This document shows, in pieces, positions 15,819 through 27,378 of a stretch of 38,199 bases of DNA; within the stretch, counting starts at the first letter, position 1, and every line of letters begins with the position of its first letter. This stretch comes from Flavobacteriaceae bacterium (GTDB taxonomy: Bacteria; Bacteroidota; Bacteroidia; Flavobacteriales; Flavobacteriaceae). Where the stretch lies: the NCBI GenBank assembly GCA_029238125.1, contig JAQWGQ010000008.1, positions 1 to 38,199 of the forward strand, written 5' to 3'. The notes below the pieces were generated by a model, which had not been told where the DNA came from, did not search any database, and worked only from the letters and a program-made list of their open reading frames with translations. A program made the position numbers and the translations under genes.

Positions 15819-17270
15819 ATGTTAATAATGTTTCGTCTTTTCTTTTTCTTCCTTTTCTTGTCTGCCATCTCTCTTCAATCTCAGTCAGAAGCACCACCTG
15901 CTCTTGACATCAGCTTTCATAAAGAGCGTAGGCAAATGGTACTTGATAAACTACCTCCAAATAGTATTTCGGTGATTTTTTCTGCTCCAATTCGCAACAG
16001 ATCCAATGATGTAGATCATCCATACCATCAGAATCCAAATTTTTACTATCTCACGGGTTTTCAAGAAGCCCATGCAGTTCTCGTTTTACTCGGCACGCCC
16101 ACCGAAATTGGAGATTCATCATCCCAAGAAATCCTTTTTGTTCGTGATCGTGATCCCTACTATGCGCTATGGGAGGGAGGCATCAAAGGTCCAGAAGCCA
16201 CGCAAAGAGAGTTTGGAATTGATAAGGTGTTGAGTACGACTCGCTTTTCCTCTTTTTTATCTTCATTACAAGGAATTAATACCATTTATCATTTCCCACC
16301 GTTCAACGATGTCCGAGACCATCCCAGAAATGCATTTGACTTATTTGCTCTTCAGGCAGCGTTTACAGGATTTATATTTGAACAAAATGAACTTTCAAAA
16401 CCTGAGGACAGTACGGTAACTACTGATCAGGAGGTTTTGCCTGCAATTATAGGTTCTTTACGAGAAATTAAAACCGAACAAGAAATTGCCATACTCAAAC
16501 AGGCCGTTGCGATGTCAGCGATTGGACAGATTGAGGTAATGAGAGCAATTCATCCAGAGATTTCAGAGCGTGAACTCCAGGGAATACATGAGTTTGTGTT
16601 TAAAAAGTATGGTGCGAAACACGTTGGCTACCCCTCTATCGTTGGTGCAGGTGCTCACGGCTGTGTTCTTCACTACACTGCAAATACTTCTGATATGGTG
16701 GGTAATCAGCTTGTGTTGATGGATGTAGGTGCTGAATTTCAGAACTACACTGCCGATGTGACCAGGACCATACCTGCAAATGGAAAATTCACGAAAGAAC
16801 AAGCTGAAATATATAACCTTGTGTTAGCAGCACAAAATGCGGGGATAGAAGCATCTGTGGTTGGAGCTTCATTTTCTGACCCTCATCGTGTGGCTCGTTC
16901 TGTCATCCAACAGGGCTTAACTGAACTGGGAATTATACAATCAACAGAAGAGGTTCGAACTTACTTCCCCCACGGAACATCTCATTATATCGGACTCGAT
17001 GTTCATGATCCAGGTACTTATGGTCCCTTACAAGCCAATTCAGTCATTACTGTTGAGCCAGGAATTTATATACCTCCAAATAGTCCATGCGACCCAAAAT
17101 GGTGGGGCATAGCGATTCGCATTGAAGATGATATTTTAATCACGCCAAGCGGACCTGTAAACCTATCAGCAGCAGCACCTCGAGAAATTGACAAAATTGA
17201 AAAAATGATCGCTCAAGATAGCCCCCTAGATGAATTTGTGTTGCCAGTTTTAGACAGCGTTATCGATTAG
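15819..17270 (+). CDS. Secreted Xaa-Pro aminopeptidase (M24B, aminopeptidase P family)
   Basis: A 483-aa M24B metallopeptidase. The N-terminus MLIMFRLFFFFLFLSAISLQSQ is a signal peptide, so I chose the ATG at 15819 (a second at 15828 is equally possible) over the longer open frame from 15651, which runs into gcvT. An N-terminal aminopeptidase P domain (HPYHQNPNFYYLTGF) precedes the catalytic domain with all metal ligands: MDVGAE and TADVTR (Asp pair), HGTSHYIGLDVHD (His), VEPGIYIP (Glu) and RIEDDILIT (Glu). It removes N-terminal residues before proline, probably in the periplasm. Its 3' end overlaps the convergent thrC by 21 bases. Confidence 0.92.
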   Translation: MLIMFRLFFFFLFLSAISLQSQSEAPPALDISFHKERRQMVLDKLPPNSISVIFSAPIRNRSNDVDHPYHQNPNFYYLTGFQEAHAVLVLLGTPTEIGDSSSQEILFVRDRDPYYALWEGGIKGPEATQREFGIDKVLSTTRFSSFLSSLQGINTIYHFPPFNDVRDHPRNAFDLFALQAAFTGFIFEQNELSKPEDSTVTTDQEVLPAIIGSLREIKTEQEIAILKQAVAMSAIGQIEVMRAIHPEISERELQGIHEFVFKKYGAKHVGYPSIVGAGAHGCVLHYTANTSDMVGNQLVLMDVGAEFQNYTADVTRTIPANGKFTKEQAEIYNLVLAAQNAGIEASVVGASFSDPHRVARSVIQQGLTELGIIQSTEEVRTYFPHGTSHYIGLDVHDPGTYGPLQANSVITVEPGIYIPPNSPCDPKWWGIAIRIEDDILITPSGPVNLSAAAPREIDKIEKMIAQDSPLDEFVLPVLDSVID

Positions 17271-18557
17271 GAAATCTTTGAGTTCGCGATAAGAAGATAT
17301 TGAAGTTTTTTCGGGTGTCCGACCCATGATTGCTTCGATTTGTGGCGGAATATTTACTTTTGTTTTGATTGCTTTTTCAACCACATCCAAGAACTTTACA
17401 GGGTGTGCGGTTTCTAAAAACACGCCATAAACATCTGGATTATCTTCGCAATACTTTTGCAAGCCCAAGTATCCGACAGCTCCGTGAGGATCTGCGATAT
17501 AGCTAGAGTTTTCGTAGAGGTCTTGCATTGCTTTTTGTGTTTCTTTATCAGAAAAACGATAGGAAGAACAAATGTTTTTGAGCCGATATAAATCTTGGTT
17601 AAAGAGTTTACTTATCCGATCAAAATTGCTCGGGTTTCCAACATCCATTGCGTTTGAAATAGTTTGAACAGATGGTTTTGGCTCAAAGATTCCATTTTCC
17701 ATATATCGTGGGAAGGTGTCATTTTGGTTTGTGCTCGCGATAAAATGAGAAATCGGAAGACCTAGCTCTCTTGCGATAAACCCAGCGCAGATATTTCCAA
17801 AATTTCCACTCGGAACGGAGAATACAAACGGATTATTGATCTTTCTTTTGATCAATTCCTGTACCGCAAAAAAGTAGTAAAATGATTGTGGTAGCCAACG
17901 TGCAACATTGATGGAGTTTGCAGAAGTCAAATTGCGATGTGGTTTTAATGTTTCATCGAGAAAAGCCGTTTTGACCATCTCTTGACAATCGTCAAATACC
18001 CCGTCAACTTCCAAAGCTGTGATATTTTGACCTTGTGTTGTCAGCTGAAGTTCTTGGATATGACTTACTTTCCCTTTTGGGTAAAGGATTATAACTTCAA
18101 CACCTGGAACACCCAAAAAACCGTTGGCAACTGCACCGCCCGTATCTCCTGAAGTTGCAACAAGAACAGTAACTTTATCAGTCGCTGATCGATTGAAATA
18201 TCCCAAACAACGCGCCATAAAACGGCCACCAACATCTTTGAAAGCCATTGTAGGTCCGTGGAAAAGTTCTAGTGTTGCTAGATTTTGATTGAGCTCAACA
18301 ACTGGAAATGGAAAGGTTAACGTATCCTCCACAATTTTTTGTAGCTCTTTTGTTGGAATCTCATCTCCTACAAATTGCTCGATAGCAGCTAGCGCAATCT
18401 CATGGTGATTCATGGACAGAAAGTTGTCCCAAAACGAATCTGTTAGTGGATTGATTTGCTGTGGATAATACAATCCTCGATCTGGAGCAAGCCCTGTTCG
18501 TACTGCTTTTTCAAAACCAACTGCTTTAGTGTTGTTGTTTAAACTGAAATATTGCAT
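17250..18557 (-). CDS. thrC: Threonine synthase
   Basis: A 435-aa PLP-dependent threonine synthase. Key features are the N-terminal MQYFSLNNN with RGLYYPQ, the PLP-binding lysine in HGPTMAFKDVGG (Lys107), VATSGDTGGAV and SVPSGNFGN, and a C-terminal AHPVKF. It converts O-phosphohomoserine to threonine, the last pathway step. It is the third gene of thrABC, starting five bases after thrB. Its end runs 21 bases into the convergent aminopeptidase gene, leaving no room for a terminator between them. Confidence 0.96.
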   Translation of the reverse strand: MQYFSLNNNTKAVGFEKAVRTGLAPDRGLYYPQQINPLTDSFWDNFLSMNHHEIALAAIEQFVGDEIPTKELQKIVEDTLTFPFPVVELNQNLATLELFHGPTMAFKDVGGRFMARCLGYFNRSATDKVTVLVATSGDTGGAVANGFLGVPGVEVIILYPKGKVSHIQELQLTTQGQNITALEVDGVFDDCQEMVKTAFLDETLKPHRNLTSANSINVARWLPQSFYYFFAVQELIKRKINNPFVFSVPSGNFGNICAGFIARELGLPISHFIASTNQNDTFPRYMENGIFEPKPSVQTISNAMDVGNPSNFDRISKLFNQDLYRLKNICSSYRFSDKETQKAMQDLYENSSYIADPHGAVGYLGLQKYCEDNPDVYGVFLETAHPVKFLDVVEKAIKTKVNIPPQIEAIMGRTPEKTSISSYRELKDFLIDNAV

Positions 18558-18562
18558 TTTCC

Positions 18563-19483
18563 TTACAGTATTTTTACGCCTTTCGCATTGATTGGACTGA
18601 TGTGAGTTTCATAGGGTACCCCGATTTCATCATATACTTTTTGCATGGCTAAACCAACTTTCTGGGCGGTATCCATCCCTTTTGACAGTGCGAAGACTGA
18701 AGGTCCAGAACCAGAGATGCCAGTTCCAAGAGCACCAGCTTCGTTTGCTCTATTCTTGAGTTCATCAAACCTAGGAATAAGCATAGACCGAACAGGTTCC
18801 ACAATATGGTCAACCAGCGAACGGCGGATAAGCTCGTAGTCTTCTTTGAATAAACCAGTAACTAGTGCACCGAGATTCGCAGTTTGTGCTACGGCTTGTT
18901 TGAGATGTAGTTTGTCGAGCAAAACTGCACGTGCGTCAGCAGTTTTCACCTCAATTTCTGGGTGAATGATGGTAACCACCAATTCCAGAGGAGAGTTGAG
19001 CGTAACGACATCTAAAGGATTAGCACTGCGAACCAGGGTAAAACCGCCGAGAAGAACTGGCGAGACATTATCCGCATGTGCAGTTCCGCATGCAACACGT
19101 TCACCTTCCATCGCAAAAGAAATTAGCTGCTCTCTCGTATAAGGGTTCCCCAAAAGATGGTTGATTCCAACCACGGCACCAGCTGCACTTGCTGAAGAGC
19201 TTCCAATCCCACTTCCAGGTTTAATTCCCTTTTCAATTTGAATTTGAAACCCTTTATCACGACCATAGTCTGCTAAAAGAGCAAGGCCTGCTACACCAGC
19301 TACATTTTTTGTCGCTTCAAGGGGTAAATCTTGACCGATAATTTTTGTAATCTCGATTCCAGGTTTTGATGTTTCTTCAATATGAAGGGTATCACCTACA
19401 TTGTCAAGGCAAACACCCAAAACGTCAAAACCACATGAAATATTGGCAACACTAGCAGGAGCAAAAACAGAAACATGACTCAT
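18563..19483 (-). CDS. thrB: Homoserine kinase
   Basis: A 306-aa GHMP kinase. The ATP-binding glycine/serine loop is [28 protein letters not shown] at the N-terminus and [14 protein letters not shown] near the C-terminus are characteristic of ThrB. It phosphorylates homoserine to O-phosphohomoserine for thrC. Full length. It lies two bases after the stop of the bifunctional aspartokinase gene, so the genes are transcribed together. Confidence 0.96.
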   Translation of the reverse strand: MSHVSVFAPASVANISCGFDVLGVCLDNVGDTLHIEETSKPGIEITKIIGQDLPLEATKNVAGVAGLALLADYGRDKGFQIQIEKGIKPGSGIGSSSASAAGAVVGINHLLGNPYTREQLISFAMEGERVACGTAHADNVSPVLLGGFTLVRSANPLDVVTLNSPLELVVTIIHPEIEVKTADARAVLLDKLHLKQAVAQTANLGALVTGLFKEDYELIRRSLVDHIVEPVRSMLIPRFDELKNRANEAGALGTGISGSGPSVFALSKGMDTAQKVGLAMQKVYDEIGVPYETHISPINAKGVKIL

Positions 19484-19485
19484 AC

Positions 19486-21927
19486 TTACTGTTTTGCAAT
19501 TCGAATGATATCTGCAAAAATACCAGAGGCAGTGACTTCGCCCCCGGCACCGGCTCCCTTAACAATAAGCGGTTGATCTTTGTAGCGGTCGGTATAGAAT
19601 AATACGATGTTATCACTGCCAGACAAATTGTAGAAGTCATGTCCAACGGGAATCTCTTTTAAGCCAACCTTAGCTTTGCCATCGACAAGCTCTGCTACAT
19701 ATTTTAAGCGACAATTTTTGGAAGCAGCCGCTGTGAATAGCTTCTCAAAGTGGTCATTATGATCATCTAAAGACGTTAAAAAGCTGTCATTGTCTTTGGT
19801 TTCCAAACATGCTTTTGGTAAAAAGGATTCATTTTCGATATCCGAAAGCTCCATTTCTAAACCACTTTCACGAGCTAAAATCAAAATCTTCCGCGCGACA
19901 TCAACCCCACTTAAGTCAATTTTGGGATCTGGTTCTGTAAACCCTGCATCCATGGCTTGCTGAACAACTTCTCTAAAAGTCGTTTTGTCGTTGAATTCAT
20001 TAAACACAAAATTCAAACTTCCTGAAAGTATGGCTTGAATGGTATGGACTTTGTCTCCAGACGCAATCAAGTGGTTAAGGGTATCGATGATCGGAAGGCC
20101 AGCCCCTACATTTGTTTCAAACAAGTATGGTGCGTTATAGGTTCGAGCAAGTTGCTTGAGATTGCTGTAATACGCATAGGTTTCAGCGGCAGCGATCTTA
20201 TTGCATGTTACCACAGAAATACTAGATTTAAGGTAAGGCGGATACGTATGAGCAATTTTTTCGTTGGCGGTGTTGTCAACATATATCGAATTACGTAGGT
20301 GAAGCTTTTTCGCAATTTCAAAAAATGCATCTGGATCCGCTTTTTCGCCCTTTGCGAGTTGGTCTTCCCAATTGCTTAAGTCTATCCCTTCCGCATCGGT
20401 CAACATTTTTCGAGAGTTTGAAAGGCCTGCAACTTTTATATTCAATTTCAATTGGCTTTGCAAGTATTCACTTTGATTATGAAGTTGCTCAATTAGTTTA
20501 CTCCCGACATTTCCAACCCCTGTGATAAATAGGTTGATTTGTTTGATATGTTTTTCAAAGAACGCCTCGTGTAAGATGTTCAGCGCCTGTTTTGTATTTG
20601 AAGAGTCAATAACTGCGGTAATGTTTCTCTCCGATGCCCCTTGAGCGATTGCCTTAACGTTGACATTGTTTCGCCCTAGTGCACTAAACATTTTTCCACT
20701 AATCCCTTGATGACTTTTCATATTCTCTCCAACAAGAGCAATAATCGAAAGCTCGTCTTCCAACGATATTGGATTGATTCGTTGTGTTTTAATCTCGTAG
20801 GCAAAATCGTCTTCAATCATTTTTTTTGCAAGAGGGGCCATACTGCTTTCAATCCCAATGCAAATCGAATGCTCTGATGAGGCCTGCGTCATCATGATTA
20901 CATTGATTTTTTCCTTTGCAAGAACGGAAAGAAGTTTTTTTGAATACCCTGGAATCCCAATCATTCCACTTCCCTCAAGAGTGAGCAAAGCAATGTTTTC
21001 AATGTAACTGATGCCACGTACAGCCTCTCCGTTCGAAGTCTTTTTATTTGTAATTAGTGTTCCTTCGTCTTCGGGGTGAAATGTATTTTTCACAATGACC
21101 GGGATATTTTTTTTGGTCACGGGCTGGAGTGTGGGTGGATAAATCACCTTTGCGCCAAAGTGTGACAGTTCCATTGCTTCGTGATAGGACAACTGTTTAA
21201 TAGCACGTGCTTGCTTGACATATTTCGGATGAGCAGTAAACATGCCGCTTACGTCTGTCCAGATTTCAAGTTGCTTGGCATCCAAGGCATTTGCGATTAG
21301 TGCTGCAGTGAGGTCAGAGCCACCACGACCAAGCGTGGTTGGAGCACCTTCTTCATCACTCGCAACAAAACCAGGTACAATGGTCACTCGATGCTTTGGG
21401 TTTTTGAAATAGGAACGGATAGAATCGAACGTTTTCTGGTGGTCAACTGAATTTTTTTCGATGTCATTTTTGGTGAAAATGAGGTGTCTAGCGTTTTCAA
21501 ACCCAGCATCTAAATTCTGCGCAATTGCTGTTTTGGCGATAATGTAGTAGGAGAGGAGTTCTCCAAAGCCAAGCATATGATCTTTGGTTCTTGGCGATAA
21601 TTCTCGCAGGAGATAAACCCCCTCGTGGAGCGTACTCAATGCGTTGATTTGTTGTTTGATATGACTCAAGACTTGACTTTGTGACTTGATAGGGATCAGC
21701 TCTTTAATACATGCAAAATGACGATCTTCAATTTCAGAAAGTATCTTTTGGTATTTTAAATCTCCATTCGCTGCACACTGGGCAGACTTTTGAATCATAT
21801 TTGTGATACCGCCTAAAGCTGAGACGACAACAACTTGTTGCTCGGCATTGTTTTGAATAATGTCCAGTACACGAGAAATACAGCTACTATCGGCAACTGA
21901 AGTTCCACCAAATTTTGCTATTATCAT
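19486..21927 (-). CDS. thrA: Bifunctional aspartokinase / homoserine dehydrogenase
   Basis: An 813-aa fusion. Residues ~1-290 are the aspartokinase catalytic domain ([35 protein letters not shown]). Residues ~310-460 hold ACT regulatory domains ([48 protein letters not shown]), the usual site of threonine feedback. The remainder is homoserine dehydrogenase with the nucleotide-binding [18 protein letters not shown] and catalytic region [13 protein letters not shown]. It performs the first and third steps from aspartate to threonine and methionine. It is the first gene of the thrABC operon. Confidence 0.97.
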   Translation of the reverse strand: MIIAKFGGTSVADSSCISRVLDIIQNNAEQQVVVVSALGGITNMIQKSAQCAANGDLKYQKILSEIEDRHFACIKELIPIKSQSQVLSHIKQQINALSTLHEGVYLLRELSPRTKDHMLGFGELLSYYIIAKTAIAQNLDAGFENARHLIFTKNDIEKNSVDHQKTFDSIRSYFKNPKHRVTIVPGFVASDEEGAPTTLGRGGSDLTAALIANALDAKQLEIWTDVSGMFTAHPKYVKQARAIKQLSYHEAMELSHFGAKVIYPPTLQPVTKKNIPVIVKNTFHPEDEGTLITNKKTSNGEAVRGISYIENIALLTLEGSGMIGIPGYSKKLLSVLAKEKINVIMMTQASSEHSICIGIESSMAPLAKKMIEDDFAYEIKTQRINPISLEDELSIIALVGENMKSHQGISGKMFSALGRNNVNVKAIAQGASERNITAVIDSSNTKQALNILHEAFFEKHIKQINLFITGVGNVGSKLIEQLHNQSEYLQSQLKLNIKVAGLSNSRKMLTDAEGIDLSNWEDQLAKGEKADPDAFFEIAKKLHLRNSIYVDNTANEKIAHTYPPYLKSSISVVTCNKIAAAETYAYYSNLKQLARTYNAPYLFETNVGAGLPIIDTLNHLIASGDKVHTIQAILSGSLNFVFNEFNDKTTFREVVQQAMDAGFTEPDPKIDLSGVDVARKILILARESGLEMELSDIENESFLPKACLETKDNDSFLTSLDDHNDHFEKLFTAAASKNCRLKYVAELVDGKAKVGLKEIPVGHDFYNLSGSDNIVLFYTDRYKDQPLIVKGAGAGGEVTASGIFADIIRIAKQ

Positions 21928-21946
21928 ATTTTAGGTCGTTGCAAAC

Positions 21947-21972
21947 AAGCCACAGAAACAAGTCTTTGGCTT
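21947..21972 (-). promoter_or_regulatory. Small hairpin in the thrA leader
   Basis: The minus-strand leader of about 54 bases contains AAGCCA and TGGCTT, a six-base-pair stem with a 14-base loop. There is no T-tract and no threonine-rich leader peptide, so it does not look like an enteric-type attenuator. Any regulatory role is speculative. Confidence 0.25.
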
Positions 21973-21981
21973 AGCAAAGCG

Positions 21982-21989
21982 CAAAAATA
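21982..21989 (-). promoter_or_regulatory. -7 box of the thrABC operon
   Basis: The minus strand reads TATTTTTG, an exact TAnnTTTG, about 55 bases before the thrA ATG. The -33 element is weak (TTT at a shorter spacing of about 16). Confidence 0.45.
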
Positions 21990-22078
21990 TCAATTTTATA
22001 GGTTGAAATGCTAGGATTTATAAAAAATAATCTGAGTCAAAAATGAAACAGAAGATTTACCATAGAAATAACGAGAGA

Positions 22079-24631
22079 TTACGACTTTGCAGGATTCTTT
22101 TCATGCGCAATTGAAAGGGTTAAATTCTCACTTTTTCCATCCCAATCAAATTGAAGCATAGCACCTCTTGGTATTTTGCCATTGACAATCTCCTCTGCGA
22201 GAACATCCTCGATATACTTCTGAATGGCACGACTGAGTGGACGAGCGCCAAATTCAGCATCAAAGCCCTTTTCATTTAGAAAAGAGATTGCTTTTTTGGA
22301 CAAGCTCAGTGAAAAACCAAGTTCATGAATCCTACCCTCCAGTTCTTGTAATTCGATTTTGATGATTTCAGCAATATGTTCTTTCTGAAGACTGTTAAAA
22401 ACCACAACATCATCGATTCGATTTAAAAATTCAGGAGCGAATGTTTTCTTTAATGCATTTTGAATAACGCTTTTTGTGTGGTCATTGGCTTGGGCTTTAA
22501 TAGCTGCCGTTCCAAACCCGACTCCTAAACCAAAATCTTTCACCTGACGAGCTCCGATATTTGAGGTCATGATGATGATTGTGTTTCTGAAATCAACACG
22601 TCTGCCAAGAGAATCTGTGATGAAACCATCGTCGAGAATTTGAAGCAACATATTAAACACATCTGGGTGTGCCTTTTCAATTTCGTCGAGTAGAACAACA
22701 GCATAGGGTTTTCTTCTGACCTTTTCGGTAAGTTGCCCCCCTTCTTCATATCCTACATAGCCAGGAGGTGCTCCGATCAATCGCGAAATCGCGAATTTTT
22801 CCATGTATTCACTCATATCGATGCGAATCAGGGCATCAGCGGTATCAAATAGAGTGGTCGTTAAGACTTTTGCCAACTGTGTTTTTCCAACTCCCGTTTG
22901 GCCTAGAAAGATAAAAGAGCCAATCGGTTTTTTAGGGTTTTTCAAGCCAGCTCGATTCCTTTGAATCGCACGAACCACTTTTTCAACGACTTGATCTTGT
23001 CCAATGATCTTACCTTTAATTTCATCAGCTAGATTTGTTAAACGAATGCCTTCCGATTCCGCTACACGATTGACGGGGATTCCAGTCATCATAGAAACGA
23101 CATCCGCGATATCCGACTCGTTTACAGTAACTCGATTTTCTTTTTGCGCTTCTTGCCATTCCTCTTGTGCGAGGATCAATTCCTTTTCGATTCGTTTTTC
23201 ATCATCACGAAGTTTGGCAGCTTCTTCGTATTTCTGTTTCTTGACAACGCTGTTTTTTTCTTCACGAACGTCTTCTAGTTTTTGTTCAAGATCAACAATC
23301 TCTTCTGGCACATCCATATTGTTGATGTACACTCGTGAACCCGCCTCATCCAAAGCGTCAATCGCTTTGTCTGGTAAAAATCGATCTGACATATATCGAT
23401 TTGTGAGTTTCACACAAGCCACAAGTGCCTCTTCGGTATAATTTACATTGTGATGCGATTCGTATTTGTCTTTAATATTTTGGAGGATTTCAATGGTTTC
23501 ATCTACAGAAGTTGGCTCAATGATTACTTTTTGAAACCTACGTTCGAGTGCGCCATCTTTTTCGATATGTTGTCGATACTCATCTAGGGTAGTCGCTCCG
23601 ACACATTGAATTTCTCCTCGCGCCAATGCAGGTTTAAACATATTCGAAGCGTCCAGACTTCCAGTCGCTCCACCAGCGCCAACAATGGTGTGAATTTCGT
23701 CGATAAACAGAATGATATTATCGTTTTTTTCCAACTCATTCATCACAGCTTTCATACGCTCCTCAAACTGTCCTCGGTATTTGGTGCCAGCGACAAGACT
23801 TGCCAGATCAAGGGTTACGACTCGTTTGTTGTAGAGGACACGAGCAACTTTCTTCTGGGTGATACGAAGTGCAAGCCCTTCGGCAATAGCCGACTTACCA
23901 ACCCCAGGCTCTCCAATCAACAATGGATTGTTTTTCTTGCGTCGACTCAAAACCTGAGATACACGCTCAATTTCTTTGGATCGACCGATTACAGGATCGA
24001 GCTTATTTTCGATTGCTAAGGCAGTGAGGTCTCTACCAAAATTGTCAAGGACAGGAGTACTCGATTTTTTATTTGATTTCGACTCGCTAGAAGTGAACGG
24101 GTTATTTTTCTTTGGACTTGCATCATCTTCTGATTCTTCGGACATCGGAGATGACATAGATACATCCATAATATCTTCACTTTCATCAGATGAGATCAAT
24201 TTGAATTGATCTTTTACCGTCTCATAGTCAACTTGTAGTTTGTGAAGTAATTTGGTGGTAGGGTCGTTTTCATTTCGCAATATACACAAGAGCAAATGCG
24301 CTGTATTGATGGAAGGATTTTGAAAAAGTTTAGCTTCTAAAAAAGTTGTTTTTAGAGCACGTTCGGCTTGACGAGTTAAATGTAAATTCTTTTTGTTGTT
24401 GGTCAGTTGCTCTTGAGAAGAATTGGCAGGACTGAGGATTTCAACCTTTCGTCTCAAATAATCCAAATCAATTTCCAAGGCACTTAAAATCGATATGGCT
24501 TTGCCGCTACCATCGCGTAATATACCAAGCATAAGATGCTCAGTGCCGATAAAGTCATGGCCCAACCGGAGTGCCTCTTCCTTGCTGTAGCTAATCACGT
24601 CTTTTACACGTGGAGAAAAGTTATCATCCAT
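22079..24631 (-). CDS. clpC: ATP-dependent Clp protease ATP-binding subunit ClpC
   Basis: An 850-aa class I HSP100 ATPase. Two Clp_N repeats occupy residues ~1-145, followed by an acidic/serine-rich linker, the first AAA+ domain ([28 protein letters not shown]), a UVR-containing middle segment ([19 protein letters not shown]) and the second AAA+ domain ([28 protein letters not shown]). The UVR motif and lack of a long M-domain identify ClpC rather than ClpB or ClpA. It unfolds substrates for ClpP. It is monocistronic here, divergent from gyrA. Confidence 0.95.
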   Translation of the reverse strand: MDDNFSPRVKDVISYSKEEALRLGHDFIGTEHLMLGILRDGSGKAISILSALEIDLDYLRRKVEILSPANSSQEQLTNNKKNLHLTRQAERALKTTFLEAKLFQNPSINTAHLLLCILRNENDPTTKLLHKLQVDYETVKDQFKLISSDESEDIMDVSMSSPMSEESEDDASPKKNNPFTSSESKSNKKSSTPVLDNFGRDLTALAIENKLDPVIGRSKEIERVSQVLSRRKKNNPLLIGEPGVGKSAIAEGLALRITQKKVARVLYNKRVVTLDLASLVAGTKYRGQFEERMKAVMNELEKNDNIILFIDEIHTIVGAGGATGSLDASNMFKPALARGEIQCVGATTLDEYRQHIEKDGALERRFQKVIIEPTSVDETIEILQNIKDKYESHHNVNYTEEALVACVKLTNRYMSDRFLPDKAIDALDEAGSRVYINNMDVPEEIVDLEQKLEDVREEKNSVVKKQKYEEAAKLRDDEKRIEKELILAQEEWQEAQKENRVTVNESDIADVVSMMTGIPVNRVAESEGIRLTNLADEIKGKIIGQDQVVEKVVRAIQRNRAGLKNPKKPIGSFIFLGQTGVGKTQLAKVLTTTLFDTADALIRIDMSEYMEKFAISRLIGAPPGYVGYEEGGQLTEKVRRKPYAVVLLDEIEKAHPDVFNMLLQILDDGFITDSLGRRVDFRNTIIIMTSNIGARQVKDFGLGVGFGTAAIKAQANDHTKSVIQNALKKTFAPEFLNRIDDVVVFNSLQKEHIAEIIKIELQELEGRIHELGFSLSLSKKAISFLNEKGFDAEFGARPLSRAIQKYIEDVLAEEIVNGKIPRGAMLQFDWDGKSENLTLSIAHEKNPAKS

Positions 24632-24849
24632 ACTAAATTTTCTTTTTCGACTTCACAATCAAGTCATTGATATGCTAATCAACAAAAAAAATATAGAATT
24701 ACAATGGAAAAATGAATAAAAATTGAGTGAATTTTTTGAATAATGTGTTAATAAATTTGTTTAAAAACATCAAAATATTAATCAACTAATACATATCGAA
24801 TCAGTACATTAGCATTACCTTAAAAACTGATAAAATTACATAGTATTTT
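24632..24849. promoter_or_regulatory. Divergent clpC-gyrA intergenic region
   Basis: A very AT-rich 218-base spacer that must hold both promoters. I found no exact TTG/TAnnTTTG pair. On the minus strand TATATTTTTTTTG near 24690-24702 is a relaxed match for clpC; on the plus strand TACCTTAA near 24816 is a weak match for gyrA. No operator such as CIRCE was seen. Confidence 0.35.
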
Positions 24850-27354
24850 ATGTCTACCGAAGATAAGCTAATCCCAATCAATATTGAGGATGAAATGAAG
24901 TCGGCATACATTGATTATTCAATGTCTGTCATCGTATCACGTGCACTACCAGATGTTCGTGACGGAATGAAGCCCGTTCATCGCCGTGTTTTGTATGGAA
25001 TGCATGACTTGGGAGTTCGTTCAAACAGTTCACACAAGAAATCTGCACGTATTGTTGGAGAAGTATTGGGGAAATATCACCCACATGGTGATAGTTCTGT
25101 TTACGACACTATGGTTCGTATGGCGCAGTCGTGGAGTTTGCGTTACTTGATGGTTGATGGTCAAGGAAACTTTGGTTCAATTGACGGCGATAGCCCAGCA
25201 GCTATGCGTTATACCGAGGCTAGGATGCAAAAAATATCGGAAGAAATGCTCGCCGATATCGACAAGGATACCGTTGATCACCAGCTCAATTTTGATGACA
25301 CTCTTAAAGAACCAACCGTTCTTCCAACACGAGTGCCAAACTTGTTGATCAATGGTGCTTCAGGGATTGCTGTAGGTATGGCGACCAATATGCCACCACA
25401 TAACCTCAAAGAAGTAGCTGAAGGGATTATTGCTCAAATCGACAATCCTGACATCACAATTGACGAGTTAATGACTCATATTAAAGCTCCTGATTTTCCA
25501 ACAGGGGGAATTATCTATGGATATGAGGGTGTTAAGGAAGCATTTCACACAGGTAGAGGTCGTGTTGTACTTCGAGCGAAGGCCGATATTCAAGAGGTAG
25601 ATGGTCGTGAGTGTATTATTGTAACAGAGATCCCTTATCAGGTCAACAAGGCAGAAATGATTCGCAAGACCGCAGAACTTGTCAATGACAAAAAAATTGA
25701 GGGCATTTCAAACATTCGTGATGAGTCCGATCGAAAGGGAATGAGAATTGTTTATATTCTGAAAAGAGATGCTGTGCCCAATATTGTTGTCAATATGCTG
25801 TACAAGTACACCTCATTGCAATCATCTTTCAGTGTAAACAATATTGCACTGGTCAATGGACGCCCCGAATTATTAAACCTCAAGCAACTCATCGGGCATT
25901 TTATCGACCACCGTCATGAAGTGGTTGTACGCCGAACGACTTTTGAGCTCAAAAAAGCGGAAGAGCGAGCACATATTCTTCAAGGGATGATTATCGCTTC
26001 TGACAATATTGATGAGGTTATCGCATTGATCAAAGCATCGTCAAATGCAGAAGAAGCCCGACAAAAGTTAATTACAAAATTTAGTCTTTCGGAGGTGCAA
26101 GCCAAAGCCATCGTTGAAATGCGTTTGCGACAGTTGACAGGTTTAGAGCAAGACAAATTGCGTGCAGAATATGACGAACTGTTATCTACGATTGAAGATT
26201 TGAAGGATATTCTTGACGACAAAGATCGCCGTATGGGTATCATCAAAACGGAGACCAGTCACGTTGTTGAAAAATATGGAGATGATCGTCGATCAGAAAT
26301 CAACTTTGTGGGCGGATCATTCCGCATTGAGGATATGATTCCAGATGAAAAGGTTGTGATTACCATTTCTCATGCGGGCTATATTAAAAGAACTCCTCTG
26401 GCAGAGTACAAAACGCAAAACCGTGGAGGTGTTGGTCAAAAAGCATCAACGACAAGAAATGAAGACTTTTTAGAAAATTTATTTGTTGGTACCAATCATC
26501 AATATATGCTCTTTTTCACCCAAAAAGGAAGATGTTTTTGGTTACGCGTATTTGAAATCCCAGAAGGATCCAAAACATCAAAAGGTCGCGCTATCCAAAA
26601 CTTGATCAATATTGAACAAGATGATAAGGTCATGGCATTTATTTGTACACAGGACTTGAAAGACGAGGAATACATCAACTCTCATTATGTCATCATGGCG
26701 ACAAAGAAAGGTCAAGTAAAAAAGACTTCTTTGGAGCAGTATTCAAGACCTCGATCAAACGGAATTAATGCTATTACGATCAAGGATGGGGATGTTTTGT
26801 TGGAAGCAAAGCTGACAACAGGTCAATCGCAAGTTGTGTTAGCGGTGAAGTCTGGTAAAGCGATTCGCTTCGAAGAAAACAAAACCAGACCGATGGGTCG
26901 TAATGCTTCAGGAGTTCGCGGTATCCGACTGGCAAATGATGCAGATGAGGTTATCGGTATGGTTTCTGTAAATGATATGGACTCTGATATATTGGTTGTT
27001 TCTGAAAATGGCTATGGAAAGCGATCCAAATTGGAAGACTACCGTATGACCAATCGGGGAGGAAAAGGAGTCAAGACCATTTCTGTTACCGATAAAACTG
27101 GAAGTCTTGTGTCGATCAAAAATGTTTCAGACAGCGATGACTTAATGATTATCAACCGATCAGGTATTGCCATTCGCATGGAGGTCGAAAGTCTTCGTGT
27201 CATGGGTAGAGCAACCCAAGGAGTTCGCCTAATCAATCTTCGTGATGATGATACAATCGCCGCTGTTGCAAAAGTGCTGAAAGATGACGAAGAAATTGAT
27301 GACGTCGAAGATATCGAAGTCGATATGACTTCTGAAACCGAAAATGAATCTTAA
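24850..27354 (+). CDS. gyrA: DNA gyrase subunit A
   Basis: An 834-aa GyrA. The catalytic tyrosine is Tyr121 in [10 protein letters not shown]. The quinolone-resistance region reads [17 protein letters not shown], with serine at 82 and aspartate at 86 in the positions of E. coli Ser83 and Asp87, the susceptible state. The C-terminal beta-pinwheel carries a GyrA-box of the form QNRGGVG, a Bacteroidota-like variant of QRRGGKG, and later blades NRGGKGVKT and MGRATQGVR. An acidic tail ends the protein. Together with GyrB it introduces negative supercoils. A TPR gene follows 24 bases downstream. Confidence 0.97.
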   Translation: MSTEDKLIPINIEDEMKSAYIDYSMSVIVSRALPDVRDGMKPVHRRVLYGMHDLGVRSNSSHKKSARIVGEVLGKYHPHGDSSVYDTMVRMAQSWSLRYLMVDGQGNFGSIDGDSPAAMRYTEARMQKISEEMLADIDKDTVDHQLNFDDTLKEPTVLPTRVPNLLINGASGIAVGMATNMPPHNLKEVAEGIIAQIDNPDITIDELMTHIKAPDFPTGGIIYGYEGVKEAFHTGRGRVVLRAKADIQEVDGRECIIVTEIPYQVNKAEMIRKTAELVNDKKIEGISNIRDESDRKGMRIVYILKRDAVPNIVVNMLYKYTSLQSSFSVNNIALVNGRPELLNLKQLIGHFIDHRHEVVVRRTTFELKKAEERAHILQGMIIASDNIDEVIALIKASSNAEEARQKLITKFSLSEVQAKAIVEMRLRQLTGLEQDKLRAEYDELLSTIEDLKDILDDKDRRMGIIKTETSHVVEKYGDDRRSEINFVGGSFRIEDMIPDEKVVITISHAGYIKRTPLAEYKTQNRGGVGQKASTTRNEDFLENLFVGTNHQYMLFFTQKGRCFWLRVFEIPEGSKTSKGRAIQNLINIEQDDKVMAFICTQDLKDEEYINSHYVIMATKKGQVKKTSLEQYSRPRSNGINAITIKDGDVLLEAKLTTGQSQVVLAVKSGKAIRFEENKTRPMGRNASGVRGIRLANDADEVIGMVSVNDMDSDILVVSENGYGKRSKLEDYRMTNRGGKGVKTISVTDKTGSLVSIKNVSDSDDLMIINRSGIAIRMEVESLRVMGRATQGVRLINLRDDDTIAAVAKVLKDDEEIDDVEDIEVDMTSETENES

Positions 27355-27378
27355 AGATTAACCATCAAATGAAATCCA

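Noticed and set aside
21928-21981. Threonine attenuator or riboswitch ahead of thrA
   Set aside because: The leader is only about 54 bases, with a weak six-base-pair stem, no T-tract and no regulatory leader peptide.
23004-23441. Serine-rich 145-aa plus-strand ORF inside clpC
   Set aside because: It lies antisense in a well-conserved clpC coding region; its composition reflects the reverse reading of acidic and lysine codons.
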